Shown piece after piece: positions 1 to 7,402 of a DNA stretch of 64,000 bases; the first letter of the stretch is position 1, and the number at the start of each line of letters is the position of its first letter. This DNA is from Chitinophagaceae bacterium (GTDB taxonomy: Bacteria > Bacteroidota > Bacteroidia > Chitinophagales > Chitinophagaceae), in assembly GCA_016720565.1 (NCBI GenBank), contig JADKKJ010000011.1:310001-374000 (forward strand). Reading direction: 5' to 3'. The notes below the pieces were generated by a model that ran no database searches, was not told the origin of the DNA, and saw only the letters and a list, made by a program, of their open reading frames with translations. A program made the translations under genes and the position numbers.

Positions 1-519
1 ATTATGCAAACCAAGGCAGCAACTATTGCGATAGCAGATCACCAGGGACCTGTTTACCTGCGTTTCGGAAGACCAGCCTGGCCTATTTTCACCAAAGCGG
101 AAGATTTCGTGATCGGAAAGGCCCAGTATTTTTCTGAAGGAACCGATGTAAGCATTTTCGCCTGCGGTCACCTGGTATGGAATGCCATTCAGGCCGGCCT
201 GCAGTTAGAAGAAAAAGGATACAGCGTGGAAGTGATCAATATACATACCATTAAACCACTGGATGAAGAAGCAGTGATCAACTCCATTAAAAAAACAAAA
301 TGCGCGGTAACTGCAGAAGAACATAATATCATTGGCGGTATGGGCGATATGATCGCGCAATGCGCATCCAGACATTTCCCCATTCCCATCGAATACATCG
401 GAACAAAAGATACATTCGGCGAAAGTGGCACTCCCGCGCAACTGCTGAAAAAATATGGTATGGATGTGAGTGATATTGTGGAAGCGGCGGAGAAAGCAAT
501 TGGAAGAAAACAAAGTTGA
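1..519 (+). CDS. Transketolase, C-terminal subunit (3' part, cut by window start)
   Basis: The reading frame is open at the first base, so this is the 3' part of a longer gene. The roughly 172 residues seen match the end of the pyrimidine-binding domain (YLRFGRP) followed by the transketolase C-terminal domain (VINIHTIKPLDEEA, then TAEEHNIIGGMGD). Many bacteria encode transketolase as two chains of about 280 and 320 residues, and this would be the second. It transfers two-carbon ketol units in the pentose phosphate pathway with thiamine diphosphate in the cytoplasm. The N-terminal subunit is expected just upstream, outside the window. A deoxyxylulose-phosphate synthase-like protein is the alternative, but the complete C-terminal domain without extra segments fits transketolase better. 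Confidence 0.85.
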   Translation: MMQTKAATIAIADHQGPVYLRFGRPAWPIFTKAEDFVIGKAQYFSEGTDVSIFACGHLVWNAIQAGLQLEEKGYSVEVINIHTIKPLDEEAVINSIKKTKCAVTAEEHNIIGGMGDMIAQCASRHFPIPIEYIGTKDTFGESGTPAQLLKKYGMDVSDIVEAAEKAIGRKQS

Positions 520-522
520 TAG

Positions 523-612
523 GTTGAGCTGTTGAGAGCCTTCGGCTTGGTTGAGGGAACACTCAAACTATTTTAATCTTCACTCAACCTCTCAACTCCT
601 CAACAGCTCAAC
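523..612. repeat. CTCAAC-type inverted repeat, copy A
   Basis: GTTGAGCTGTTGAG at 523-536 is the exact reverse complement of CTCAACAGCTCAAC at 599-612, with further CTCAAC/GTTGAG units between. It follows directly the transketolase stop codon and could fold as a long hairpin at the transcript end. The same 14-base arms occur at 41412-41482, so this is a family of intergenic repeats. Confidence 0.75.
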
Positions 613-678
613 TTCCTCGTATATTTACTCTTTAAACGTTCCGATTAAATTCCTGTCAAAGCCCCACAAAGCCCCTGA

Positions 679-1233
679 ATGTCCCTGACCCTGACCAGTG
701 ATAGCGAATTGCTCGCAGAGTTCCGTAACCCGCCTACGCGGGAAAAAGCCTATACCTCCATAATCAGGAAATACCAGGAGAAACTTTACTGGCATATTCG
801 CCGCATGGTGGTTGACCATGATGATGCAAATGACGTATTACAGAATGTGTTAATAAGAGTTTGGAATGGCCTGGAGAATTTTCGGGAAGACAGCCAGCTT
901 TATACCTGGCTTTATCGGGTAGCCACCAATGAATGCCTTACTTTTTTGGAGCAGCAGAAGAAAAGGGCCTCTGTTTCCCTCTCGGAGATGGAAAGTGGTC
1001 TGGAAAACAAGATAAAGGCCGACAAGCACTTTGATCCACAGAAACTGGAGTGGAAACTGCAATTGGCTATTCAGCAACTTCCTGAAAAGCAAAGAATTGT
1101 GTTTAGTCTCCGCTACTATGATGAAATGCCTTACGAGCAAATGAGCCGGGTGTTGGAAACCAGCGAGGGGGCCCTGAAAGCCAGTTATCATCATGCTGTT
1201 AAAAAAGTAGAAGACTATATATTGAACCATTAA
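679..1233 (+). CDS. RNA polymerase sigma factor, ECF (sigma-70) family
   Basis: A 184-residue protein with the two-domain ECF layout. Region 2 spans about residues 20-90 (FREDSQLYTWLYRVATNECL is region 2.3/2.4) and region 4 about 125-180 (LQLAIQQLPEKQRIVFSLRY, then a helix-turn-helix ending SEGALKASYHHAVKK). It would direct RNA polymerase to a small regulon. A box TATATTTA at 620-627 is one base off the Bacteroidota -7 consensus. The next two genes, a membrane protein with a cytoplasmic N-terminus and a small exported protein, follow at 53 and about 20 bases on the same strand. This suggests that the sigma factor is controlled by the membrane protein. Confidence 0.93.
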   Translation: MSLTLTSDSELLAEFRNPPTREKAYTSIIRKYQEKLYWHIRRMVVDHDDANDVLQNVLIRVWNGLENFREDSQLYTWLYRVATNECLTFLEQQKKRASVSLSEMESGLENKIKADKHFDPQKLEWKLQLAIQQLPEKQRIVFSLRYYDEMPYEQMSRVLETSEGALKASYHHAVKKVEDYILNH

Positions 1234-1286
1234 ACTTTGTCAACTGAGAACCATCCAATTAAAGTAAAAACCCCGAGCTGAAGAAA

Positions 1287-1496
1287 ATGAACGAGAATAA
1301 CCTGATACAGAAAGAACTGGCTGAACTGAACAGCCGCCTGGCCGAAACTGGCCGGGAACAGGTTTTTTCTGTCCCTGCAGGTTATTTCGAAAACCTGGCT
1401 GAAGGGGTTCTCAGAAGGATCAAAGCCCTCGAAGCAGCCAACGCCTCCGATGAGATCGGGTCACTTTCTCCGGTTCTGAAAGCCCTGAAAGGGTGA
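1287..1496 (+). CDS. Putative anti-sigma membrane protein, N-terminal part (frameshifted)
   Basis: Encodes 69 residues with one copy of the motif VPAGYF (residues 29-34, bases 1371-1388) and the segment LSPVLKALKG before TGA. The next frame resumes at once with a second VPAGYF. In the third repeat the spacing from LSP to VPAGYF corresponds exactly to that reached here if one base is added near 1488-1493, for example AAA to AAAA. The two parts are therefore almost certainly one gene of about 245 residues. The charged, soluble N-terminal segment would lie in the cytoplasm where it could hold the sigma factor encoded 53 bases upstream. No standard anti-sigma domain (zinc ZAS or FecR) is recognisable, so the function is inferred from position. 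Confidence 0.6.
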   Translation: MNENNLIQKELAELNSRLAETGREQVFSVPAGYFENLAEGVLRRIKALEAANASDEIGSLSPVLKALKG

Positions 1497-2020
1497 ACCC
1501 TTATTCGGTTCCTGCCGGTTACTTCGATTCCCTGGAAGCTCCGATGCAAATGAATGCGCCCATTTCTGCCGCAGAAGAGATCGCCCAGCTATCACCAATG
1601 CTGAGCAGTCTTGATAAAAAAGGTCCTTTCGCTGTGCCTGCCGGTTATTTTGAAAGCCTGCAGCCGCGATCAAAAACTAAGATCGTTTCCCTGTTCCAGG
1701 TGCGCTGGTTCCGTATGGCCGCAGCCGCGATGATAGCCGGTATTTTCATTTTATCGGGTTTCTATATTTTTAATGGCCGCAATACCGATAAAGCTCCGAT
1801 GGCGAAATTCTCCCGCGATGTGAAGAAGATGGATGATGCGCAAAAAGATAACCTGATCGATTTCATAGATGCGGGATTGACAGGAAAAGAACAGGCTAAG
1901 ACCAGCACGGAAATAAAAACAAATGAAATAAGAGATCTGCTCCATGATATTCCTGAATCGGAATTGAAAGATTTCCAGGAGCAGACAGAAGATATCAATG
2001 ATGTATTAATGACCAATTAG
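1493..2020 (+). CDS. Putative anti-sigma membrane protein, C-terminal part
   Basis: Continues the preceding fragment in the -1 frame; its GTG overlaps the TGA of the first part. It carries VPAGYF repeats two (1508-1525) and three (1634-1651), then one membrane helix at about residues 75-93 (MIAGIFILSGFYIF) and an 80-residue charged region outside the membrane. Short cytoplasmic repeats plus one helix plus a periplasmic tail is the topology of an anti-sigma factor or membrane sensor. A translationally coupled GTG start is possible. The exact repeat register across the junction favours a one-base deletion (natural or assembly error). The product family is not recognised beyond this. Confidence 0.6.
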   Translation: MNPYSVPAGYFDSLEAPMQMNAPISAAEEIAQLSPMLSSLDKKGPFAVPAGYFESLQPRSKTKIVSLFQVRWFRMAAAAMIAGIFILSGFYIFNGRNTDKAPMAKFSRDVKKMDDAQKDNLIDFIDAGLTGKEQAKTSTEIKTNEIRDLLHDIPESELKDFQEQTEDINDVLMTN

Positions 2021-2041
2021 TGAGGGTGGAATGAAAAAGCT

Positions 2042-2464
2042 GTGATCATATTATTGACTTTACTGAGTTTCCTTCCGGGAACTGGGTTCGCGCAGGAAGA
2101 ACAGGAACAACCTGTTCAGGAAAGCAAGATCCAGGAAAGGATGAGGGAATACATCCAGAATAAACTCAGCCTCTCGCGCAATGAGGCGGAAAAATTCACG
2201 CCCCTGTTTGTAAGATATTTCCGCGAGTTCGCGCAAACACATCGCAGCTATCGTGGCGACCGACTGATCCTTCAGCAGAAGATCATTGAGCTTCGCCTTC
2301 ATTACCGCACCGAGTTCCGCCAGGTAATGGACGAGCAAAGGGCCAATAAAGTATTCAAGTATGAAGATGAATTCCGGCAGGAAGCCGTTCGGATACTGAA
2401 AGAGAACCGCCGGGACCGCTTTGACCGTCCTATCAGGAAGGACCGCAGTATAATTGTAGATTAA
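2042..2464 (+). CDS. Small exported protein, Spy/CpxP-like (start probably frameshifted)
   Basis: A 140-residue protein, exported, helical and rich in Arg, Glu and Gln; the segment LSRNEAEKFTPLFVRYF resembles the repeat helices of Spy/CpxP/ZraP periplasmic stress proteins. In the present frame only GTG at 2042 is available. Just upstream ATGAAAAAGC at 2031 runs into a stop after four codons. One extra A in that run would give MKKAVIILLTLLS, a standard signal peptide ending near GFAQ. A one-base deletion at 2034-2038 is therefore likely, making the true gene 2031-2464. It is third in the sigma factor operon and overlaps the convergent MBL gene by four bases. The Spy-like assignment is tentative. 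Confidence 0.6.
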   Translation: MIILLTLLSFLPGTGFAQEEQEQPVQESKIQERMREYIQNKLSLSRNEAEKFTPLFVRYFREFAQTHRSYRGDRLILQQKIIELRLHYRTEFRQVMDEQRANKVFKYEDEFRQEAVRILKENRRDRFDRPIRKDRSIIVD

Positions 2465-3183
2465 CCCCAGACCGGAGATTTGATATCATGGTAGAACAGG
2501 AATTTCCATCCCTGTTCCCTTCCTTCTTCCCACCATTGTTTACGGTATTCCATGGCCTTTCTTCCATCTGCATCATATTTGGCCACAAAACGATGTTTCA
2601 TTTGCTGTAACTGAGGTGCTTCATCTCCACCAAAGAAAACGGTCTCCCCTTCTTCCCTTATCCAGCATACCTGGTGAAAAGGGGAATGAGCCCCGCTGAT
2701 TCTGTATTCGATATAATCATCAATGAACCCATCCCCATCAAGCATTATTACCTTCTCATTCTGCTGAAGGCATTCAAGGTCGCTGAGAATAAAAGAGGGC
2801 ACCCCTTTCTCAAAAGCGAAGTCCAGTTCTTTTTGTTGCACATAATAGGCAGCCTGCGGAAAATTCAATGCTGCATTATGCCCAGCGCCACCTGCATGAT
2901 CTTTATGTAAATGACTAAGAAAAACTTTGCTCACCTCCGAAGGATTGATATGATGCGCCATCAGGTTTTTATGCAATTGAAGTTTCCCGTCTGCATCATT
3001 GAAACCAAGTCCAGTATCCAGTAAAATAATATCCCTTGAAGTAATGACCAGGAAAGGCTGGATCTCTACCAGCAAACTTCCCACAGGCCTTTCCTGAAGT
3101 GCATGCTCCTTCTCATCAAAAGGCACAAACTGCTTTGACTTATCTATGGTAAAACTTCCTTCTGATAATGGAATTATCTTCAC
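2461..3183 (-). CDS. MBL-fold metallo-hydrolase
   Basis: A 240-residue protein with the metallo-beta-lactamase signature HLHKDHAGG, the preceding strand IILLDTGLGF, a later AHSPFHQ and GGDEAP, all expected zinc-site elements of this fold. There is no signal peptide, so it is cytoplasmic. The substrate cannot be told; related proteins include lactonases, glyoxalase II-like enzymes and sulfur dioxygenases. The start is GTG. The gene lies 91 bases beyond rodA on the same strand and could be the last gene of the mre cluster transcript, although a degenerate repeat sits between them. Its stop overlaps that of the convergent exported protein. Confidence 0.85.
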   Translation of the reverse strand: MKIIPLSEGSFTIDKSKQFVPFDEKEHALQERPVGSLLVEIQPFLVITSRDIILLDTGLGFNDADGKLQLHKNLMAHHINPSEVSKVFLSHLHKDHAGGAGHNAALNFPQAAYYVQQKELDFAFEKGVPSFILSDLECLQQNEKVIMLDGDGFIDDYIEYRISGAHSPFHQVCWIREEGETVFFGGDEAPQLQQMKHRFVAKYDADGRKAMEYRKQWWEEGREQGWKFLFYHDIKSPVWG

Positions 3184-3217
3184 TTGGGAGACTAATTATT
3201 TATTATTAACCCGAACT

Positions 3218-3262
3218 CTTGAACCCTGAACCTTGAACCCTGAACCTTAAACCCTGAACCCA
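3218..3262. repeat. Degenerate tandem repeat CTTGAACCCTGAAC
   Basis: About three degenerate units of CTTGAACCCTGAAC lie between the rodA stop and the MBL start. Unlike the CTCAAC elements it has no obvious inverted arm. It is the only notable content of this 91-base gap. Confidence 0.6.
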
Positions 3263-3274
3263 GAGAACCTCATC

Positions 3275-4084
3275 CTATCTCAGCACCATTTGCCTGTCTG
3301 CATCCAGTCTTATCAACGCAAAAAGCATGATCGTAAAAGTGATAAGCGAAGTGCCGCCATAACTAATGAATGGAAGTGGAATACCAATAACTGGCGCCAA
3401 TCCCACGGTCATGGAAATATTGATCAAAATATGAAAGAAGAATACGCTTGCAACACCATAAGCATAGGTCCTGCTGAAAACGCTTCTCTGCCTTTCCGCA
3501 ATAGTGACTATTCGGAATAACAAAACCAGGTAAAGTCCCAGCAAGATAAAACTGCCCAGGAAGCCGAATCCTTCCCCAACTGTGCAAAAAATAAAATCGG
3601 TCCTTTGTTCCGGCACAAAATCATACCTGGTCTGGGTAGCTTTTAAAACTCCTTTACCCCAGAAGCCACCGCTGCCAATTGCGATCTTGGATTGTCTTAC
3701 ATTATAACTGGTGCTGCTTTCTTTTTTCTTTTTTGCATCTTCTTTTTCCTGCTCTGTCAGCGACGGACCTTCAGCATAAGGATTATCCTTACCAAAAAGA
3801 TCATAGATCCTTTCCACCTGGTGTTTCTGTAATACATGTCCAAATACATAGGGTACTGCGAACCGTTGTATCCCCACACAGAGTGCCCAGATCAGGATCA
3901 CCGTCATCACTACTCCTTTTTTCTTCCTTACCATTCTTCTTTGCAGGTAAAGGAATAACAGTGCAATGGCCGTAATAATGATAGCAAGGGTATTCGGCGC
4001 CATCAGGATAGAAGCGATCATCAGTGCTGCCAATGCGAAACCAATAAGAAGTACACCGGCTGGAAGTCCTTCGCGGTACATCAC
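3275..4084 (-). CDS. rodA: RodA, C-terminal part (frameshifted gene)
   Basis: Carries the C-terminal two thirds of RodA/FtsW, about 269 residues. It ends with the SEDS family signature region (GVASVFFFHILINISMTVGLAPVIGIPLPFISYGG, seen as INISMTVGLAPVIGIPLP and FISYGG) and several membrane helices. It continues the 4081-4620 fragment: adding one base to the T8 run (A8 on the plus strand, 4085-4092) joins LVYFSFF to VMYREGLPAGVLL with nothing lost. RodA is the peptidoglycan glycosyltransferase that works with PBP2 in cell elongation. As rodA is normally needed for rod growth and the rest of the cluster is intact, an assembly error is more likely than a real null allele. Confidence 0.85.
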   Translation of the reverse strand: MMYREGLPAGVLLIGFALAALMIASILMAPNTLAIIITAIALLFLYLQRRMVRKKKGVVMTVILIWALCVGIQRFAVPYVFGHVLQKHQVERIYDLFGKDNPYAEGPSLTEQEKEDAKKKKESSTSYNVRQSKIAIGSGGFWGKGVLKATQTRYDFVPEQRTDFIFCTVGEGFGFLGSFILLGLYLVLLFRIVTIAERQRSVFSRTYAYGVASVFFFHILINISMTVGLAPVIGIPLPFISYGGTSLITFTIMLFALIRLDADRQMVLR

Positions 4085-4620
4085 AAAAAAAAGGAAAAAT
4101 AGACCAGGGCAAGTCCGGTCTCATTCTGCATCAGGGCCAGCACAGCCGGAAATAATGATATGGCCGCAGCAATGAACTGCGATCTCGTCTTGGTAAAATT
4201 CGTATCCGGTCGCGATAAATATTTAGCCAGGGCCATGGCAACGAAGATCTTACAGAACTCTGCCGGCTGAAAATTAAAAGCACCTAGTTTAATGATCGAT
4301 TCTGTTCCCTTGATATTGGAATGGAATGGAAATACCAGCAATAACATGAAAATCCCCATGACATACCCCAGGTTGGCCGTGGCAGGGAAAAATTTACTGT
4401 CGGTAAGCAAAATGAACAGGGCGATCACCAGTCCTGCAAGAAAAAAATAAAATTGCTTGCTATAATCTGTTTTGAATCGCAGGAAGCTTTGAAGTATGGG
4501 ATCCCCCTCCTTATAGGTGGCAGCGAAGATGGCTGTAATACCAATGGCCACCAGTAAAAAATAGATCCAGACCAGGCTCCAGTCTACCCCTTTCGATATA
4601 GCAGGATCACGTTGTGTCAT
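4081..4620 (-). CDS. rodA: RodA, N-terminal part (SEDS glycosyltransferase, frameshifted)
   Basis: The first 179 residues of RodA, with about five membrane helices and the conserved stretch GAFNFQPAEFCKIFVAMALA typical of SEDS proteins. The frame ends at TGA straight after a run of eight T, and the rest of the protein follows in the next frame. The intact gene would span 3275-4620 and give about 447 residues, normal for Bacteroidota. The start ATG overlaps the end of mrdA in an ATGA arrangement, so the two are translationally coupled. RodA polymerises lipid II glycan strands in the inner membrane as partner of PBP2. Confidence 0.85.
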   Translation of the reverse strand: MTQRDPAISKGVDWSLVWIYFLLVAIGITAIFAATYKEGDPILQSFLRFKTDYSKQFYFFLAGLVIALFILLTDSKFFPATANLGYVMGIFMLLLVFPFHSNIKGTESIIKLGAFNFQPAEFCKIFVAMALAKYLSRPDTNFTKTRSQFIAAAISLFPAVLALMQNETGLALVYFSFFL

Positions 4621-6749
4621 GCGCGGCTTTTTGGATCTGTGTTCTTGTAATTCTTTTTATTATCCGGAAGATTTATAGCAGGCCTGTCCACTTTTTTCTT
4701 ATCACCGGAATCTTTCACCGGCTTGCCGGTCTTTCCTTCCCTTACTTCTTCCTGCGAAGGATTATCATCCGATTGAAGGGTGTCTTTTATATTATTCAAT
4801 TCAATCTGCAGTTCAATGGCCTTCTGCCTGCTTTTCTTCAGGGAGTCCATTTTCCTCATCTCCACCATCATCAATGGCGGGATCAGGTTGGTGTTGGACA
4901 TTCTTTCAACCAGTGGCAGGCGGTTCGTTGCGATCGTGTCGTTCAAATATTTTTCGATCATCAGGCTTGTGATAGGTGCGGCATAGGTACCACCAAAGCG
5001 ACCGCTGTTCTCTACCACACACATGATGGCGATCTTTGGATTATCACGGGGAGCAAAGGCGGCAAAGAAAGAGTGGTTAGGTTGTTTTACTAATTCCCCT
5101 TTGATCACCGCATAGTTCTCTACTGTACCGGTCTTTCCGCAAACGGTTATACCAGGTACCTGTGCGCCCCGGCCGGTTCCACTTTCCATTACACCCTGCA
5201 TACCATCATGCACCGCCTCAAAAATGCTGTCGGGTATTTCAATAGGCACCAGCTTCTTCTTATATTTTTCAAGCAGGCCGAATTTATCCCCTCCTTCTAT
5301 AGAGTCTACAATATGCGGAATGATATACCAGCCTTTGTTGGCTATATAAGCCATCTCATTGGCCACCTGTAAGGGCGTCGCATTTACTTCTCCCTGGCCG
5401 ATGCTCACAGAACGGAAACTGCAAAAATTCCAGTGGCCGGGTCCAAATCTTTTGGGGTTATTGAAATATTCAGGGGTAGGAATATTACCGCTTCTTTCAG
5501 TAGGCACATCCACGCCCAGTTTATGTCCAAGTCCGAATGCATACATATACCGGTCCCATGAACGCAGGCTGCTGTCCATGGAAGGATATTTTGGATTATT
5601 GATCACACGTTGCATCACGTTGGCGAAATAGGTATTACAGGAATGGGTGATGGCGGTCTTCAGATAAAACGTTCCCGGATCCAGGCATTTCATAGGCTTT
5701 CCGTTTCCGCAACCATAAAAAGCGCCTGAACAACTGAATGTGGTGCTGGTGCTGATCACTCCTTCATGCAATCCCACCAGGGCCTGTAGTGTTTTAAAAG
5801 TTGAACCCGGAGAATAACTCGCATTCACCGCGCGGTTCAGCAATGGTTTGCGGGGATCTGAATACAACTCAGAAAAATGTTTTCTTCTCTCCGAACCGGT
5901 AAGGTAGCCGGGGTTATAGGTAGGACTGCTCACCATGCAAATGATACCGCCGGTCTTTGGATCGATAGCCACAATGGAACCCACTTTATCCTTCATCAGT
6001 TTTTCACCAAACTGCTGCAAAGTGATGTCAAGCGCTGTATATAAATTAGAACCAGCCCTGGCAGGTATATCCAATGATCCATTTTCATAAGATCCCTGTA
6101 TGCGACTGAAATTATCTTTGATGAGATATTGCGTACCTCTTTCGCCCATCAATGCTTTTTCATAGCTGAATTCCAGTCCGGTCATACCCGCATAGTCGCC
6201 ACTTACATAACCATCCTCGCTATGTCTTTTCAGATAATTGGTATCTACCTCTCCAAGGTAGCCTACAATATTGGCGCCTGCATCAAATGGATAAGAACGA
6301 ATGGGTCTTTCCTGGATATAAAATGCATTCTGAAAGCGCCAGAGGTTTTCCTGTATCCGGGCATATTTCTGCGCCGGAAGTGATGCTTCAAAAACAGAGG
6401 GTTTCTGTGAACTGTTCTTTATGATAGCCGTGATGATCCGCTTCTTGAATTCGGCAGTATCGATCTCCATCAGCCTGCAGAAAAAAGCGGTATCCATTCT
6501 CTTGGTTTGGGAAGGGGTCACCATCAGGTCGTAAGCCAGCGTGTTAGTTACTACCGCCTGCCTTTTACGGTCAAGTACCAGTCCGCGGGGAGGATAAACC
6601 GTTTTTTTTAATATGGCATTCTCATCGGCAAGACGCTGGTATTTCCCGGAGAATATCTGGAGGTAAAATAGTTGTCCGATGATAATAATGAACGCAACCA
6701 GGAACAGGAGGCGTATGATACGGCTTCTTGATTGGTTGAAAACAGACAT
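4617..6749 (-). CDS. mrdA: Penicillin-binding protein 2 (elongation transpeptidase)
   Basis: A 710-residue class B penicillin-binding protein: one N-terminal membrane helix (LLFLVAFIIIIGQLFYLQIF), a dimerisation domain with PPRGLVLDR, then the transpeptidase domain. The active-site motifs are visible: STFK at 316-319, SCN in THSCNTYF, and KTG in CGKTGTVEN. It cross-links peptidoglycan during side-wall growth together with RodA and the MreBCD scaffold. The C-terminal tail of about 80 residues is Lys/Asp rich and probably disordered. It lies 119 bases after mreD and overlaps rodA by four bases, the classical mre-mrdA-rodA order. Confidence 0.95.
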   Translation of the reverse strand: MSVFNQSRSRIIRLLFLVAFIIIIGQLFYLQIFSGKYQRLADENAILKKTVYPPRGLVLDRKRQAVVTNTLAYDLMVTPSQTKRMDTAFFCRLMEIDTAEFKKRIITAIIKNSSQKPSVFEASLPAQKYARIQENLWRFQNAFYIQERPIRSYPFDAGANIVGYLGEVDTNYLKRHSEDGYVSGDYAGMTGLEFSYEKALMGERGTQYLIKDNFSRIQGSYENGSLDIPARAGSNLYTALDITLQQFGEKLMKDKVGSIVAIDPKTGGIICMVSSPTYNPGYLTGSERRKHFSELYSDPRKPLLNRAVNASYSPGSTFKTLQALVGLHEGVISTSTTFSCSGAFYGCGNGKPMKCLDPGTFYLKTAITHSCNTYFANVMQRVINNPKYPSMDSSLRSWDRYMYAFGLGHKLGVDVPTERSGNIPTPEYFNNPKRFGPGHWNFCSFRSVSIGQGEVNATPLQVANEMAYIANKGWYIIPHIVDSIEGGDKFGLLEKYKKKLVPIEIPDSIFEAVHDGMQGVMESGTGRGAQVPGITVCGKTGTVENYAVIKGELVKQPNHSFFAAFAPRDNPKIAIMCVVENSGRFGGTYAAPITSLMIEKYLNDTIATNRLPLVERMSNTNLIPPLMMVEMRKMDSLKKSRQKAIELQIELNNIKDTLQSDDNPSQEEVREGKTGKPVKDSGDKKKVDRPAINLPDNKKNYKNTDPKSRA

Positions 6750-6868
6750 GTGATGTGGGAGGGGACCGTTTTAGGAGATCGAGGACAAATTTCGAATTAG
6801 GCATCAATGCCTCCAAATCTATTTGAAGGAATTTAGAAATATTTGTGAATAGTGAATAAGTAGAATGA

Positions 6869-7402
6869 TCAGGCTGTATTGGTTCGGAACTTCAATTTTC
6901 TTGGAAACAATAATTCCATGGTCACTACCAGCAATAAGCTGATGCCAGTTGTAGAAACGATCTTGATCAGGAAATCCAGGAAACTTCCGAAGCTCAGCCA
7001 TTCAAGGAAAACCATATAGCCGTGATGAAGCAGGGTAAGGATCAGCACGTAAATCGCGTAAGGGGTCCATTGCATTGCCTGCGGCGAAGGCTCCCTGTAA
7101 TTAAAGTCACTACTGTCGCGGGGAGTAAGGATCTGGATCAGAAATGGCCTCACATAGGCCACCAGCAAACTGGCCGCCGCATGCAAGCCGGGCGTCATCA
7201 TAAAATAATCCAGCGTGAGACCGGTGAGAAACCCAATCAAGAGCAACCATTGCCTGGAAATACCAAAGGGAAGCCAGAGTATGAAAAGATAATATATATA
7301 AGGAGTGATATACTTATGAAGATGCGGCACCTTATTCAGTACATAGACCTGCAGCAGGATAAAGAATACGAAACGCACAATATTTCTGAGGAGATCGCTC
7401 AT
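6869..7402 (-). CDS. mreD: Rod shape-determining protein MreD
   Basis: A 177-residue integral membrane protein with about five hydrophobic helices and no soluble domain, matching MreD in size and topology. The start ATG overlaps the mreC stop (ATGA), as is usual for this pair. MreD links MreC and the MreB filaments to the elongation peptidoglycan synthases. Identification rests on topology and its place between mreC and mrdA, because MreD sequence is poorly conserved. Confidence 0.9.
   Translation of the reverse strand: MSDLLRNIVRFVFFILLQVYVLNKVPHLHKYITPYIYYLFILWLPFGISRQWLLLIGFLTGLTLDYFMMTPGLHAAASLLVAYVRPFLIQILTPRDSSDFNYREPSPQAMQWTPYAIYVLILTLLHHGYMVFLEWLSFGSFLDFLIKIVSTTGISLLLVVTMELLFPRKLKFRTNTA

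Noticed and set aside
1488..1496. Programmed -1 frameshifting at AAAGGGTGA
   Set aside because: The codons AAA GGG do not form an X-XXY-YYZ slippery site in this frame, and no downstream hairpin was seen.
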